From contig QVRM01000305.1 of the NCBI GenBank assembly GCA_003439945.1, positions 257,001 to 321,000 on the forward strand: 64,000 bases of DNA, read 5' to 3'. Under the pieces are notes generated by a model, which made no database searches, was not told the origin of the DNA, and saw only the letters and a list, made by a program, of their open reading frames with translations. The translations under genes and the position numbers were made by a program. Below, piece by piece: positions 25,057 to 38,600 of this stretch (positions are counted from its first letter, which is position 1; each line of letters begins with the position of its first letter). The stretch comes from Dermanyssus gallinae. Lineage: Eukaryota > Arthropoda > Arachnida > Mesostigmata > Dermanyssidae.

Positions 25057-25162
25057 CCACTACTATTTCAGGAAAACGCTGACAAGCTACGTGCGCGACC
25101 AGAAGGCCGTTAAAGAGCAGAGCCCGGATTTCAACTCGTCACAAAGCGGAAATGGCATTTGA
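1172..25162 (+). CDS. Odc1-like: Ornithine decarboxylase-like protein (possible antizyme-inhibitor-like), 10 exons
   Basis: Exons: 1172-1195, 3389-3590, 7423-7646, 8483-8664, 16288-16453, 17388-17529, 18091-18182, 18522-18727, 20185-20226, 25072-25162. All junctions are GT-AG and phases match, giving 456 aa (family about 460). ODC is the cytosolic PLP enzyme that makes putrescine from ornithine, the first polyamine step. Visible landmarks: PLP lysine K78 in the motif AVKCN, D97 (GFDCA), R171, H213 (FHVG), the phosphate-binding loop at 249-254 (DIGGGF), D322, C368-D369 (TCDG) and Y397 (GAYT). Two PLP-site positions differ from active ODC: the Arg after EPG is Thr293, and the Ser of HVGS is Cys216. 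Antizyme inhibitors also lose that Arg, but they lose other residues that are kept here. The 8-codon first exon rests on a good start context and donor only. A poly(A) signal AATAAA lies at 25321. ODC-family membership is secure; catalytic activity is uncertain. Confidence 0.88.
2347..2405. repeat. (TA)n microsatellite in ODC-like intron 1
   Basis: An uninterrupted alternating TA tract of about 59 bases. A shorter TA tract follows at about 2585-2601. The rest of intron 1 (1196-3388) shows nothing recognisable beyond an ATT/ATC-rich stretch at about 3266-3303, just upstream of exon 2. Confidence 0.95.
3724..3737. repeat. Left target-site duplication of non-LTR copy 1
   Basis: CCATATTGTGTTAT is identical to 5746-5759. 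The sequence outside the pair differs on both sides, as expected for a duplication made at insertion. Confidence 0.85.
3738..5745 (-). mobile_element. 5'-truncated non-LTR retrotransposon copy 1 (in ODC-like intron 2)
   Basis: This is a reverse transcriptase fragment in antisense orientation to the host gene. The RT runs from about 5745 to 4190 and shows NKAAGPDQ, WRGIAKKS, EQHGFRAGRST, FVDFRSAFD, GVAQGDNLSP and the catalytic box LLYADDLAIY. A C-terminal module follows with the pattern HGFHH...C...CICNRCG (about 3860-4140). The frame is broken by a stop plus frameshift near 4855 and another frameshift near 4140, so the copy is dead. A perfect 14-bp direct repeat, CCATATTGTGTTAT, flanks it at 3724-3737 and 5746-5759. 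I read this as the target-site duplication, which fixes both ends and shows the 5' part was never inserted. The 3' end is AT-rich without a long poly(A). Clade not assigned. Confidence 0.88.
5746..5759. repeat. Right target-site duplication of non-LTR copy 1
   Basis: Second copy of the 14-bp repeat at 3724-3737. It lies at the 5' end of the minus-strand element. Confidence 0.85.
6056..6118 (+). repeat. Solo 63-bp hairpin repeat flanked by (TA)n
   Basis: Starts GAAAATATTGTGATGATTTA and ends near GCAGTGCTTGCCT. It differs at only two positions from 40460-40522, and its reverse complement occurs at 40914-40976. TA runs flank it on both sides (about 6042-6055 and 6120-6153). The left part can fold on itself (ATTGTGATGAT against ATCATTTACAAT). 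I read it as one end of the foldback element described at 40.4-41.0 kb. Confidence 0.8.
7287..7317. repeat. (TA)n microsatellite in ODC-like intron 2
   Basis: An alternating TA tract of about 31 bases. Another tract at about 7396-7414 ends nine bases before exon 3 of the ODC-like gene and occupies the place of a normal polypyrimidine tract. The remaining intron sequence from 6154 to 7286 shows no supported gene. Confidence 0.9.
8665..11879. other. Proximal part of ODC-like intron 4, no recognisable gene
   Basis: About 3.2 kb with no coding-like frame that I recognise. An (AAT)n-type microsatellite is at about 10447-10483. The open frames at 9488-9848 and 10518-10775 are short, lie on both strands and lack motifs. 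Confidence 0.5.
11880..14250 (-). pseudogene. Decayed R1-clade non-LTR retrotransposon (in ODC-like intron 4)
   Basis: Read on the minus strand in shifting frames. At 14040-14250 a gag-like stretch (SVKLDEGKTSAEILQRM) matches the style of R1 gag. Near 12740-12830, AGKTHKGVWKELIDSVK resembles the segment before the RT. At 12330-11880 come RT pieces: LLDVRNIINSAN, MKALERNYILPYLRGLV, then GVPQCPIRGPVCWKIVYD, which mirrors the R1 motif GVPQGSxLGPxLWNxxYD. Many stops and frameshifts break it, and no catalytic FADD box is readable. The order gag, linker, RT on one strand supports a single old insertion. Clade assignment comes from remembered motifs; the ends are not defined. Confidence 0.55.
12632..12670. 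repeat. Perfect 19-bp palindrome
   Basis: GGTCCGGAAAGAGGTGAGT (12632-12650) is followed after one base by its exact reverse complement (12652-12670). A partial direct copy of the arm (GGAAAGAGGTGG) lies just upstream at 12622. It sits inside the decayed R1-like element. Confidence 0.85.
14847..14874 (+). repeat. Mariner left terminal inverted repeat
   Basis: Exact reverse complement of 16108-16135 over 28 bases, preceded by the TA target. Confidence 0.93.
16108..16135 (-). repeat. Mariner right terminal inverted repeat
   Basis: Mate of 14847-14874, followed by the duplicated TA at 16136-16137. Confidence 0.93.
19130..19760. other. GC-rich block inside ODC-like intron 8
   Basis: It is clearly GC- and CpG-richer than the AT-rich intron around it, with C and G runs (for example at about 19216-19228 and 19324-19331). 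No frame shows a known domain. A segment around 19410-19475 shares the word GTCTGCTTTCATGTGG and a loosely similar continuation (GCCTATY...CAGCAGGC) with 22076-22133, so it may be part of a dispersed repeat. Function unknown. Confidence 0.4.
19830..20032. repeat. Minisatellite, about three copies of a 67-bp unit
   Basis: Three imperfect tandem units share CCTAATGTAT, TAGATTTTATTTACCTATTT and TTTGTATTTATATCTATTT. The first two units end in TTTTACAGCGA, which looks like a splice acceptor (pyrimidine run plus CAG). The array lies 150 bases upstream of the real acceptor of the 42-nt exon 9. Confidence 0.8.
22161..22174. repeat. Left target-site duplication of non-LTR copy 2
   Basis: CCGGAGCATTAGTA, identical to 24233-24246; the flanking bases differ. 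Confidence 0.85.
22175..24232 (-). mobile_element. 5'-truncated non-LTR retrotransposon copy 2 (in ODC-like intron 9)
   Basis: Antisense to the host gene and of the same lineage as the 3738-5745 element. From 24232 downward it has a linker region, then RT pieces NNKSAGPDQIFYEHLK, YRGIALTSTLYRILTSL, AEQHGFLTGRSTED, FIDFKTAFESVPRD and GLAQGDPAGPFLFIMY. The C-terminal module is HGYHHHMC...GCVCRFCG, aligning with the other copy. Frames break at a poly-T run near 23965, near 23427 and near 22700. The catalytic YADD box is absent: AHAFI runs straight into VIFAKS near 23100. A perfect 14-bp direct repeat, CCGGAGCATTAGTA, flanks the element at 22161-22174 and 24233-24246. I read it as the target-site duplication. 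Confidence 0.88.
24233..24246. repeat. Right target-site duplication of non-LTR copy 2
   Basis: Mate of 22161-22174, at the truncated 5' end of the minus-strand element. Confidence 0.85.
24247..25071. other. Distal part of ODC-like intron 9
   Basis: No gene is visible. A (TA)n tract at about 25013-25053 ends some 18 bases before the acceptor of the last exon at 25072. Confidence 0.5.
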
Positions 25163-25320
25163 TGAACTTTATCTCGGTTCATTGATGCAGCGGGAGTTCG
25201 CGACAAAGAAGACGACACGCTCATTATAGGAACAGCCTAATACGCTCAGCTAATGTTGAAAGCAAGCCGGCCTTGCATGACTACCTGTTATCGAAATCAA
25301 ATGTACGCATGTCTATGGGA

Positions 25321-25326
25321 AATAAA
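25321..25326 (+). terminator. Candidate poly(A) signal of the ODC-like gene
   Basis: This is the first AATAAA on + after the TGA at 25160-25162, about 160 bases downstream. It is the canonical hexamer, but no transcript evidence is available. Confidence 0.45.
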
Positions 25327-25829
25327 TTCACCTAGATTTATTCACACCAACGATCCACAACTTCGCTCTCCGCCTAGAGAACGACAGGGAAATGCATGTT
25401 TTTACCTTTTTATACACTGTATATATAGGTTGTTTTTACACTCTCTGGATAGAGATCAAATTGAAACTCAACTCGACATGGTCACTCTTCACCCGGCTAT
25501 CCTTTAGCAGAATTGGTCATCAATTAAGTAAACATTTCTTCGCGGGGAACTTCATAAGCTGCGCTCGTTGCAACAAATTTCATGAACTAGCTCAGCTACT
25601 ACAACTAGCGCAAACATCCACACTAGCCCAACCCTGTTTGTACATCATCGTGTAGGCGGTGTTAATCATGATGTTTCTGACAATCATCATCTTCATAATT
25701 TCAATAACTAAATACTGTAACATTATAAAAACTAAAACGGATACTCCGATGCCGATTCCTGGTGTAACTTTCTCTGAAAGGCGGGATCCGACTTCAACAC
25801 CAGTGTTGAGCAAATTTTGCTGAAGGCAG

Positions 25830-29067
<3,238 letters not shown>

Positions 29068-29300
29068 CGCCCGTAAGTTTGCGTAACCACCTACAATCAA
29101 CAGAACCACTATGACAACAACTGTGTTGACAGTAATACTTTATTACACATTCCAGACAATTAAGTCTTCTACTATTTGGTTGTACGTCCAATGCAATATT
29201 TATAGCTTCACTACACGAGAATTCGATGTAGGCGTATATATATATATATATATATATATATTTAAACGTCGAATACATATTATATAGTATGTTTAGTTGC

Positions 29301-29362
<62 letters not shown>

Positions 29363-30770
29363 ATATTTCATTTAAGTCACACATCCTTTTTTCTCTATAT
29401 ATGTCATTAAACGCGGCATCTTAATGTGGTATCCTACCGGACAAAAGATCTCATTTAAACTTATGCATGTATTCGGCAAAACAACTCTACTAGGTATCTT
29501 TGTGTAGAATTTAACATGGATGCATATTTAATATGAATAAAAATACTTAAATTTAAAAAAAAACACGCGTACCTAAACCATGGCAACACCATAAACCGAC
29601 ATTGCATTTGACTGCAACGTCGTAAATGAATAAATACGACTATAAATTAGAACGCGCGAAACACGGCATTTTCACGAAATGTTACACCAATCATGCTTGT
29701 TACCTTTTACTTGCTGTGAGGTTGCTCTTCTTCGTCTGCACTGCGGAGGGAGGCGACAGAGAACCTCACGGAGAACATTCGAATACAGGCCACCGCAAAC
29801 AACAATCGAACGAAACAACGCTACTAAACCGATCCGAAAAAGACCCTCCACTGGTCTTTGCGCTTTTCTGCGGGCCGTCTAGTTGGACGACCGCCACCTC
29901 GCAGCCCCACCAGGCAAAGATCACTATCGCCAGCTGCGCACAGCCCGATCCCAGATAGACGCCGCGTTTCAATAGCCGTGTCTATGAACTTTTCTCCTTG
30001 CTGTTGGTGTCCGCGTTTCGTTCCGTGTTGCTCTGCTGCCCCGTTCGGACATCGCCACTGTGCTGCTGGTGAAGGTTACCCGGTATCGGTCGAATAGGCG
30101 AATCGTCGTTATCCGTCGTTGGTCAGTTACTAGTTAGTTGATTACCTAATAGATGTTTCATGTGTGTGTGTGTGTGTGTGATGAGTACGAAGTTATCGCT
30201 GTCCGACGAAGCTAATAGACAAGCAGTTGTTGCAGTAGGGCTTGCACTATTTAGCTTGCTTTGCGTTGTTGTAGCTAGCGAGAACGTTGGGGCATTTCGT
30301 TCGCAACAACGCTGCTTATTTTGTCGTGGCCATCGTCAATGCTTTGTGCCTGCAGTTGTTGTAGTAGAAGTAGTAGTATTAGTAGATGTTTTTGTTGTCG
30401 TCGTAGTAGAAGTGAATCGCCAGTAATAGGTTGATGGATTGATTGAGGACGATACCCGTTAGCTGTAGCTATTCCAATAATAGCAGTAGTAATAATATAG
30501 TCACGACTGATAATAATCACATTAATAATAATAACTGAACAAGAATGATAATAAATAACAATGGTCACCATCAACATCATGGAAATCGTGCCACCACCAC
30601 CACCACCACAATTACTCAAGTTGACTATCTAACTGATATATTGGTTCTGTGTCGCGCTGTGTGTGTCTGTCTGTCTGTCTTTTTGTCTATTGCTTGCTAA
30701 AATATTGTTTGCGTATAGCGCTGTGCTGTTGTGTGGCTACCACCGTCATCAACCCCCCATATTAGCCAGG
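29068..30770. promoter_or_regulatory. Divergent intergenic region between FRG1 and ATP synthase delta
   Basis: About 1.7 kb separates two divergent start codons. TA tracts occupy 29235-29262 and 29302-29359. The part from about 29750 to 30100 is CpG-richer than its surroundings and has no convincing frame, which fits a promoter or 5' UTR region for one or both genes. A GT run sits at 30160-30180 and a CCA run at about 30590-30607. No TATA box was identified. Confidence 0.35.
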
Positions 30771-33099
30771 ATGTTCACTATGCGCTGTCTCGCTGCGGCC
30801 GCCAGCCGTCAGCTTAGCCGGGCGACTGTCAATGGAACGGCCACGGCGGCGGGAATTCGGCGTGGATTCGCCGACGCACCCAAGGCGGTGCCGCGCGAAG
30901 GCATGGCCTTCACGCTTGCGTCACCTTCGGAGATGTTCTACCACGACGCCGACATCAGACAGGTCGATGTGCCATCGTACTCGGGCAACTTCGGCATTCT
31001 CGCGCATCACGTTCCGTGCTTGGCCGTTCTCAAGCCAGGCGTCGTCACTGTCTACCCGCACAGTGGTGACCTTCAGAGGTACGAGACGGAGAGCAGTCTT
31101 TTCAAGCTTGTTCTTTTTTGCATAAATGTCTTTGTCTGCCTTCTTCTTGCCGCGTTTCGAGCCTCTTATTTCTAATCTGTTGTTACCTTGTCTTCTTCTT
31201 CTTCTTCTGCTAGTTTTGTTGTTCATCATCGGCCATGTTAACAACAACAATAATAACAATCATGATAGCATTAATATCAGGTGTGTATAATGGAAGTGAA
31301 AACTACCCTCTACCTTCGGAGGTAGAAGAGTAACCGAAAAGCTTGATTTCGACTTCCGCGTTTCGAGGTTCTTTGATGTTTCGTCGCGTCCTCGTCGCCT
31401 TTTTCTTGCTTTTCCTTTTTTTTTGTGCCACGCTAACAATAATAATACTTAGGTGATAATCTATGTACGCTGCGCTTTGTATGGGAACGTGCTTATTTTT
31501 AGGGTTTAGGACATTTTCCTAAATAATTCGTACGTAATGAGGCTTTGCAACATCTTTTGCAATAAGAACCCTCTGCTCAAGTCCCCATTGCGATGGTCAG
31601 ACGTTGAAACGGCTCCGGCGAAAAAAGTGAAGAGCTAACGTGATTAAAATTGTGGTAGAACCTGGAAGAAGGTGTCCGATTAGCGAGCGATTGGTATACT
31701 GCAGAATGCCTGCCAAAGATTTTTACTGCGGTCACCAGGATTAGCTCTAAAGCGTCTCTTTTTACCCCCGCCCTCCACTCTCCACGCGCGCCTCGATAAC
31801 GCGACAGAGGTTTTCTCGCCGCAATTGTAGCCATCAGTATTAAATTTTATTGCACGCTCACATAGAGCTCTTGCACTTCGTCAAATGAGCAAAACAACTT
31901 TGCTTTTTAGACTCGAAGATGTATGTTTATCTTATTCTACAAATTATAAATTTGTTCAACGTTGTTTTACATATGCATACTCAATTTTATTTTGTAACCA
32001 TTTATTTGTTCACAATGATGTCAAAGCCTGGAGTCTTAGTGCGTATGGCAGGCTTTAAAAAGCTATTTAAAACTTAAATTTTATTCTATTTAAATTATTT
32101 ATCAAAAATGGCAACGTTTACAGGTCGTAGAATAAATGATAAGCATGTAGGGAACTCACTACCTACATTGTAATTGTGAACGAATTATATTTGGATTGAC
32201 GGAAAAATTATATATATTTTTTAAATTACTGTTTTTTTTTAAACATTGAAAAACTTAGTTTAAATATAATACGCGGGTTGCCTGTCGGGTCATGAAGAAT
32301 GACATGGAATTGTATACCCCAGATGGGCTCTTCTTAAGGTGAATCGTGAATTGAATTTAAGTGATGGACTTAGCTTCAGGCAAAGAGTATTAAACTACAG
32401 AAGCAATTAATGATTTATGTTTGACGCGGTACTTTACTTAGCCTAGTGGTAATCCAATTTTGTATTATTTTGAAAAAGAAGGAATTCTTGACGGAATCGT
32501 ATTCGGTGCAAAAATACCTTATTTACCAATTAATGTACGCATATTTGTGTAAATAACATGCTGACGATAATAAATCTTGCAGGTTTTCAGGCATACTAGC
32601 AACACAGTTGGCTGGTGTATGATAAAGTCCAGTCCATGTCAGTGGTCCTCTGCAATTATGTTATTTTCCGTTTACTTGAATGTCGCTTAGTTTACGAAAA
32701 TTCGTTTTACGAGTCCGTTAGACATTATCTAGCTAGCGTCCTATAACCGTGTACGAATATGCATGTACTATATATATATAGGAGTTCTCAACGTCTGCAA
32801 TTTATTTGTTCCGTGTGTTGTTTCCGTTTTTCTGTTCCGTGTTGCTGCTATTGGCGTTATTGTGTCGCAGATACTTTGTGTCATCGGGGACAGTGACAAT
32901 CAATGAGGATTCCACGGTACAAGTTCTTGCTGAGCAAGCTGTTCCCGTCGACCGGCTCGACGCTGCTCTCGTTCGTGAGGGTCTCGCAAAGGCCCAGCAA
33001 GAGCTCGCGTCTGCCGGTAGCGACGAGGCCAAGATGGAAGCTCAGATTAACATCGAAGTTCACGAGGCGATGCAGAAAGCCGTTGACGGACATATATAG
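30771..33099 (+). CDS. ATP5F1D: Mitochondrial ATP synthase F1 subunit delta, 2 exons
   Basis: Exons 30771-31078 and 32871-33099 join in phase (AG|A) to a 178-aa protein (family about 168). It is the small subunit of the F1 central stalk, equivalent to bacterial epsilon, in the mitochondrial matrix. The N-terminus (MFTMRCLAAAASRQLSRATV...) is Arg/Ser/Ala-rich without acids, a typical mitochondrial presequence. The beta-sandwich domain follows: FTLASPSEMFYHDADIRQVD, SGNFGILAHHVPCLAVLKPG, then across the splice GDLQRYFVSSGTVTINEDS. The C-terminal helical hairpin spans about residues 125-178 (AEQAVPVDRLDAALVREGLA...). I chose this ATG because the in-frame ATG at 30663 would add a hydrophobic stretch not seen in the family. 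An AATAAA lies at 33622. Confidence 0.95.
31079..32870. other. Intron of the ATP synthase delta gene
   Basis: A single 1.8-kb AT-rich intron, GTACGA at the donor and TGTGTCGCAG at the acceptor. No embedded gene or element is recognised. Confidence 0.7.
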
Positions 33100-33621
33100 A
33101 CGATTCGTCATTTTTTCAATAGCGGGGTGAGGGCAGTAAGGCTTTTCGATTGCATGCCCAACGCTGTCATCGCCGGTGGCTTAAGTCATCTCAAGCGAAT
33201 AATGTCAGGCAGAGCATTTGAGTCAGCACGTCATAATACGGCTTCAACAAGCTCCTTGAACAACCTCCAAAACCTGTTTGGGGGGCCCTTCCTTACATTG
33301 GCCTTCGCCTCGTCGTAGTTCTGTCGGAGTTGTTGCGTTGACGTGCCTACGATTAACGTTGCCTGTCTGGCGACGGTGAGGACATTGACAGCATACCACC
33401 ATTCTCTGGTTGGTTATTTTTAGTCGTTTCTTTATGGTTTTTTTTTTGAGTGTACCATAGCCAACAAACAAGTGAAGCAGGACCACTGCACTGCGAACAC
33501 GTGGGGCGTATATGCGCAGAAAACAAACACAGTTACATGCATGGAAGAGTCTTAGGATTTTGAACATCTGCAATGAGAGCTAATAAGAAAGTATACAGGT
33601 ACGGCTGTCTAACGAATGAAT

Positions 33622-33627
33622 AATAAA
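33622..33627 (+). terminator. Candidate poly(A) signal of the ATP synthase delta gene
   Basis: AATAAA about 520 bases after the stop codon; the first canonical hexamer I found downstream on +. Confidence 0.35.
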
Positions 33628-34242
33628 GTAGGGTACTCTGTTATTTGACGGTTATCTTGTTTTTTTCGTTATGCAATGAATGGTCATCTAGCATAGCCAC
33701 TCAAGCAAAACGATACCAAATTATGACATAAATTAAGACGGAGACGAATAATTGTAATGTGTGCATAGGTAAAAGCAGGAATTAAATAAGAGTGTATCAT
33801 TCAATATAAATTACCTTATTGCATTTGAAGGCAAGGTTCTGAGCTAAATATTAAGATCCAAGCTTCGGAAATAATTAGCAATCAGAGGTGATATGTACAA
33901 ATATATGGTCAACAATATCGACACATATTTACGATGTCTAAGTGCATATTTTTTAAAAAGTGTAGTAAAATGTGAATTGTACACATATTCCGCAGACAGC
34001 GTTAGGAAACAGTTAAGGACTTATCGGGAATATTGTTATCCTGCTACCCACTAAAGCTATTTGTCGGGTAGCTGATGCTGGCGCGAGAGTGCTTATGCAG
34101 TACTGTAGTCGTACGTATAAGCACGAGATCTGGTGAGTTAGCTGATAAAAAGGTAACTTTTTCTGGCTGACTCTCAGCCAACACTTAACGTCCACGGAAC
34201 TGCTTTGACATTGCTTTATAAGACAGACTCCAATGAATACAA

Positions 34243-34333
34243 ATGGGCAACGGTGGGAATCGAACCCGTGCACTCATGTGTGTCTCCTCCGGTCGCAAGG
34301 CACACGCGAATGTACTACGCCACCGGGCTCAAC
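34243..34333 (-). repeat. tRNA-derived SINE head or tRNA pseudogene
   Basis: On the minus strand it begins GAGCCCGGTGGCGTAGTACA, which contains an A-box-like TGGCGTAGTACATTCG. About 50 bases later comes a B box in a T-arm context (ACGGGTTCGATTCCCAC). The middle contains CCTTGCGACCGGAGG, followed by an extra stretch that breaks a normal tRNA cloverleaf. I therefore favour a SINE head over a functional tRNA gene. Confidence 0.5.
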
Positions 34334-34943
34334 GTAACCTAGCTGGCACTGCTTAAGCTAACAACATGATCTTTAAGTGTCGTCCGACGTTAGCAATTCT
34401 TCCAGCAAGTAATTTCGCAGTACATATTCCGTTATTATTTAGGCAAGCTCAAATGGTACTGCATTTAATGCTGATGCAGTCAAGCGGGCTGTACTAAGGT
34501 CTGCGTTAATTTTGGTTCTGGAAGAATAATACATCAGGTAGTAGTAGTACCTAACAAGCCGTCAAAGTAAGCACCTAACAAGTCGCCATGTAGGAATAGA
34601 AACTTCACGTTTGTGGGCGAACCTAACATTAACAGCTCTAACAGTACCCAGTATATTCATACGTTCTAGGCATTTTGGATGGAAATGCGATCAAGAAGAA
34701 CATATACAGATACACAGAAATATATATATATGTGTGTATCGACGTATACATTTGTGATATAAGAACATGTGCACAGCCCGCTCGGGGCATAACTCAAGGC
34801 GTTAGGTCCAAGCTTGGGTTGGTTCACCTAGCCAGGGTGCCTCTCACTGAAGCGGCAATCCCTCACATACCTCCTAACGCATATATATATATATATATAA
34901 TGCAAAGTTGCGATATATAAAAATAACTTGTGTACAGGTATAA

Positions 34944-34946
<3 letters not shown>

Positions 34947-34998
<52 letters not shown>
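34947..34998. repeat. (TA)n microsatellite
   Basis: About 52 bases of alternating TA. Confidence 0.9.
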
Positions 34999-35001
<3 letters not shown>

Positions 35002-35476
35002 ATTGCCTAAATAATAAGCGCACACGTTAAGAAAAAATAATACCTTTATTATACATTTCCTAACTCACACATCTCTATTCAGATTCATTGCTATACAGAT
35101 TTCACGAGTCGTAACCCTTTGATTATCTATAATCATTTCAACAGCAGCAATAGCTTTATTATCGATAATTTAATTGATACAATCAGCAGCTTGCACGATC
35201 TAATTTGTCTGATTGATGTTGCTTGTACGCAAAGATATTGAGGGGTCACAATAAAACAGTTTGTCAACACATCGTGCGCAGTGTTGTAACATCCAATTTA
35301 GCTGTACACAAACGACATTTAAACAAATGGCGTAATGAATTCAATGTTTTATTTTTTTGGAAGCAGTGCTTGTATATTCATTACATTTCGTCACGTGCAC
35401 ATACCTAACTCTGCAAATCATTGACGTTAAATATTTTTCTAACGCTACGTTATATACACCATGATTGCTACTATGG

Positions 35477-35511
<35 letters not shown>

Positions 35512-35623
35512 CACCATGCAAAGCTCGCGAAAATCTTTAATTGGCTGTAGTAGGTGTGAAGAATCAGTCCGAAACGGCTAACAAGTGTTCCAATAATTAC
35601 ATGAGTCCGACTAATCTATCTTA

Positions 35624-38600
35624 TCAGCCGATCCTTGCGTAGAGCTTGGCAGCGAAATCTTCTGCTACATCTACGCTTTCACAGTGCTTTGCCAACTCAG
35701 CGGGAATATTCGGCTGTCCATAATATGCTCCTGGATAAAGAAGGAATAAAATAGGCACATATTATTATAATAAAATATATGTATTACATATTATTATACG
35801 ATCGCTTAACACGCTACGATTTTGCACAATAAGTGAAGATAATGCACTTCATGTTTAGTCCTTATTTTACTAAATTAAACACAGATCTGCAAACCTTAAG
35901 AAGTCCGACTTCCCGTCGAAAAATTGTCATAGGTCGGGATTGTTGGCCATTCCCGTTAGGTCATGCCGACGACGCAGGAAAGCACACTTAGAAAGAGTAT
36001 AAACATGGCGGTGAAGAGAAGGCAAGCCATTTCCATGCTCGGTATGATATTAATCGTTTGCTAAACACGCATGTTTTGAATCCCGGCATTAAGGCAGAGT
36101 GTATTATACTTGCGCCACGTTCTCGTGCAACTAGTTACAATGCTCTAGAGAAAGAGTACAAGAAAGTAGACTGACCTGCAATAGCTCCAGCCATTGAAGC
36201 GATGGTATCGGTGTCCCCACCTAGTCGAATCGCAATAAAGATCGTCCGAAGAACCCCGCTGGGCGTCTAAAAAAGATTGGCCAATTCAATCAACACCGAT
36301 GTACCACACAACGTGAGTGACTATCTGCTAAATCCCAAAAAGAAGTGGTAAAATCACATTCGTAATTCGCACTATTTTTTGTTGTTGTATAATAATTATT
36401 AAATAGTCGAGCATTTTGTTATTATTCGTTGTTTGCATGAGCGGGCCTACGATTAGGAACTACTACCTCGCACATTCATAGAGGATGCCTCCTATATACA
36501 CAAGGAAGCAACGAGGCATATACATACATAATACACGCTCAGTTAGCCTACATCCGTTTTGGCAAAGGGGTATTTGCTCAACAATTCATTATTGTATGCT
36601 GTTGTTTATTCTTGTTATTATTCCATTGTCATTAATTATTAGGATAAAGACCCGACTACTTACCTCAAATTCCGGGAGTGGTTTCAGTGCCTTAAGGAAA
36701 GCATAGATCGCTGTAGGGACCGATCCATGCGCGGAAATATTGTTGCCTAGATCATCAAGGAATTGTTCGGAGTCTATCGATTTCTTCGCGAGATACTTCA
36801 GCACATTGTCCAGCTTTTTGATATATACCCTAGAGCAAATAACACAAATATTTTTTTTATTAAATGAGAATATGCATGTATATACAGGTGTACCTATATG
36901 CCGTTAGCTATTGTCACATACGCTTTAAAGGTACCATATCATAAGTCTGGTAGTGTAACAACTAAAGTGGTAAGTGCATCGGTGCCTTCCATCGGTGCCT
37001 TCCAATATATATCTAGTCATAACGTAACACGGACATATCCACATACAAAGAAACAAATAGGTTTATCAAACAGTAAGCAGCAAGGCACATTAGTATTTTG
37101 TCAGGCATCGTAAAAGCACGTCATACAGAATTCCCACCTCTTATGATCGTCTGAAACGTCTTCGACTTTCGCAACGACTGCCTTGAGAGCCTCGACAAAA
37201 CTCGTGGTCTCGATGGAGTTGTTTGCGTTGAGCGCCACCTGAACAGCGGCTGCCTGCAATACCGCGCCGATTATCGCCAAGCCGTGACTGTGTGTAATGA
37301 GTGACTGGCAACGTGCTGATTTAATCTAAAATTGAAACCGAACAAAATAGTGCATTAATTACTTTCAAATCAGTTTCAACGGATTAGTAAAGATAATTGT
37401 GTTGATTTTCTCAAGCAGACCACACGAATTTTTGTTAAAACAAATCTACTAAAAGAAAACTTTTTAAACGCGCCATTTACATTGAAATTGCGCGTATTCC
37501 TTTTTTTGCCAGCATTATGTTTACAAAAGGAAGGAACTGTTACTATTTTTGACGTTACGGCAAGAAAACTCACGAGCGCGTCGACAGGATCGGTCGCATG
37601 AAATAGGCCTATAGGCGCTGCACGCATGGCAGCTCCATTTCCAAACGACCCCTGGCCATCAAACTGGTCCCGAGCAGGAGCCAAAATGTCGTCCTCTGCG
37701 TTCGAATTCCACAGCTCTTCGTTCGCTATACGTGCCAACAGGAAGCTCGCAGCCTGGCCATAGCCTCTGGTGTACCGTTCGAACAAAAGCAACAACAACA
37801 ACAACAACCACATACTTTTGAAGAAAACAGTAGCTACCCTCAAACACGATATGTTGCGAGACACAGTTCAAGATACTTAGTCTTTTTTACGGGTTCGACA
37901 TGTTTCGCAATTTTTATTAGTATTAGGCATATACCTTCGATGATCTGTAATGAATTCTTCAGCGAAGTGTTTCGCCAGACTTGGGATGTTAAGGCCATTT
38001 TCTTCAAGTAGAGATCTGCATAGAGCGAACGTCATTGCAGTATCGTCCGTGTACTTTTTATACGGTAGGCCTGAAAAACAGAAACACGCGTACAATACGA
38101 TTCGATTGTCGTCAACGTATCATCTTATTTCGCTGACAACATTCCGCCCGTAGTTGCCCCCCCCCCCCCTCCGCCATTCCGTAAAGCAGATAGAATAGAA
38201 AGAAATTCAATAGAAAGAAAACAGAGGAGGTGTGCCTTTTACTGTCTGGAACAAGGTGGCTCATCATGCACAAGAACATCGTGCACTCACTTGCAGGCGT
38301 GACGGAATACAAGGTACAGGAAAAAGTGAAATCATGTTTTTCTCCCAGCCGGTAGCTTATGGAACACTGGTTGTTGCGCAGGGGAATCCACTCTTAAGAT
38401 TCCCTTGAAAAACTAAGTGGAGTCTAGCGCGGGTTATAGACACCGTTGCATCCAGAGTGGGATGGCTGCAGTGGTCGAATAGATTACTTATATTCTGAAT
38501 AGAAAGCATATCTGTCTTAATACTCCCCTCTACATATTTCGTGGGAAATGAATCAACGGACATATACCGGTTTCACACGTAGCTACTTTTGGTTAGACCT

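Larger units (their letters stand above)
33100..35623. other. Convergent intergenic region between ATP synthase delta and the ADP-ribosylhydrolase gene
   Basis: It holds the presumed 3' UTRs of both genes, a tRNA-like repeat at about 34243-34333, and TA tracts at 34881-34898, 34947-34998 and 35478-35509. The open frame at 33127-33318 follows the stop codon directly and has no family features. An ATTAAA on the minus strand at 35536-35541 could be the poly(A) signal of the ADP-ribosylhydrolase gene. Confidence 0.5.

Noticed and set aside
30663..30770. Upstream in-frame ATG extending ATP synthase delta by 36 residues
   Set aside because: The extension is hydrophobic and unlike the family; the ATG at 30771 starts a typical mitochondrial presequence.
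33127..33318. 63-codon open frame just after the ATP synthase delta stop
   Set aside because: Lies in the presumed 3' UTR and has no features of a protein family.
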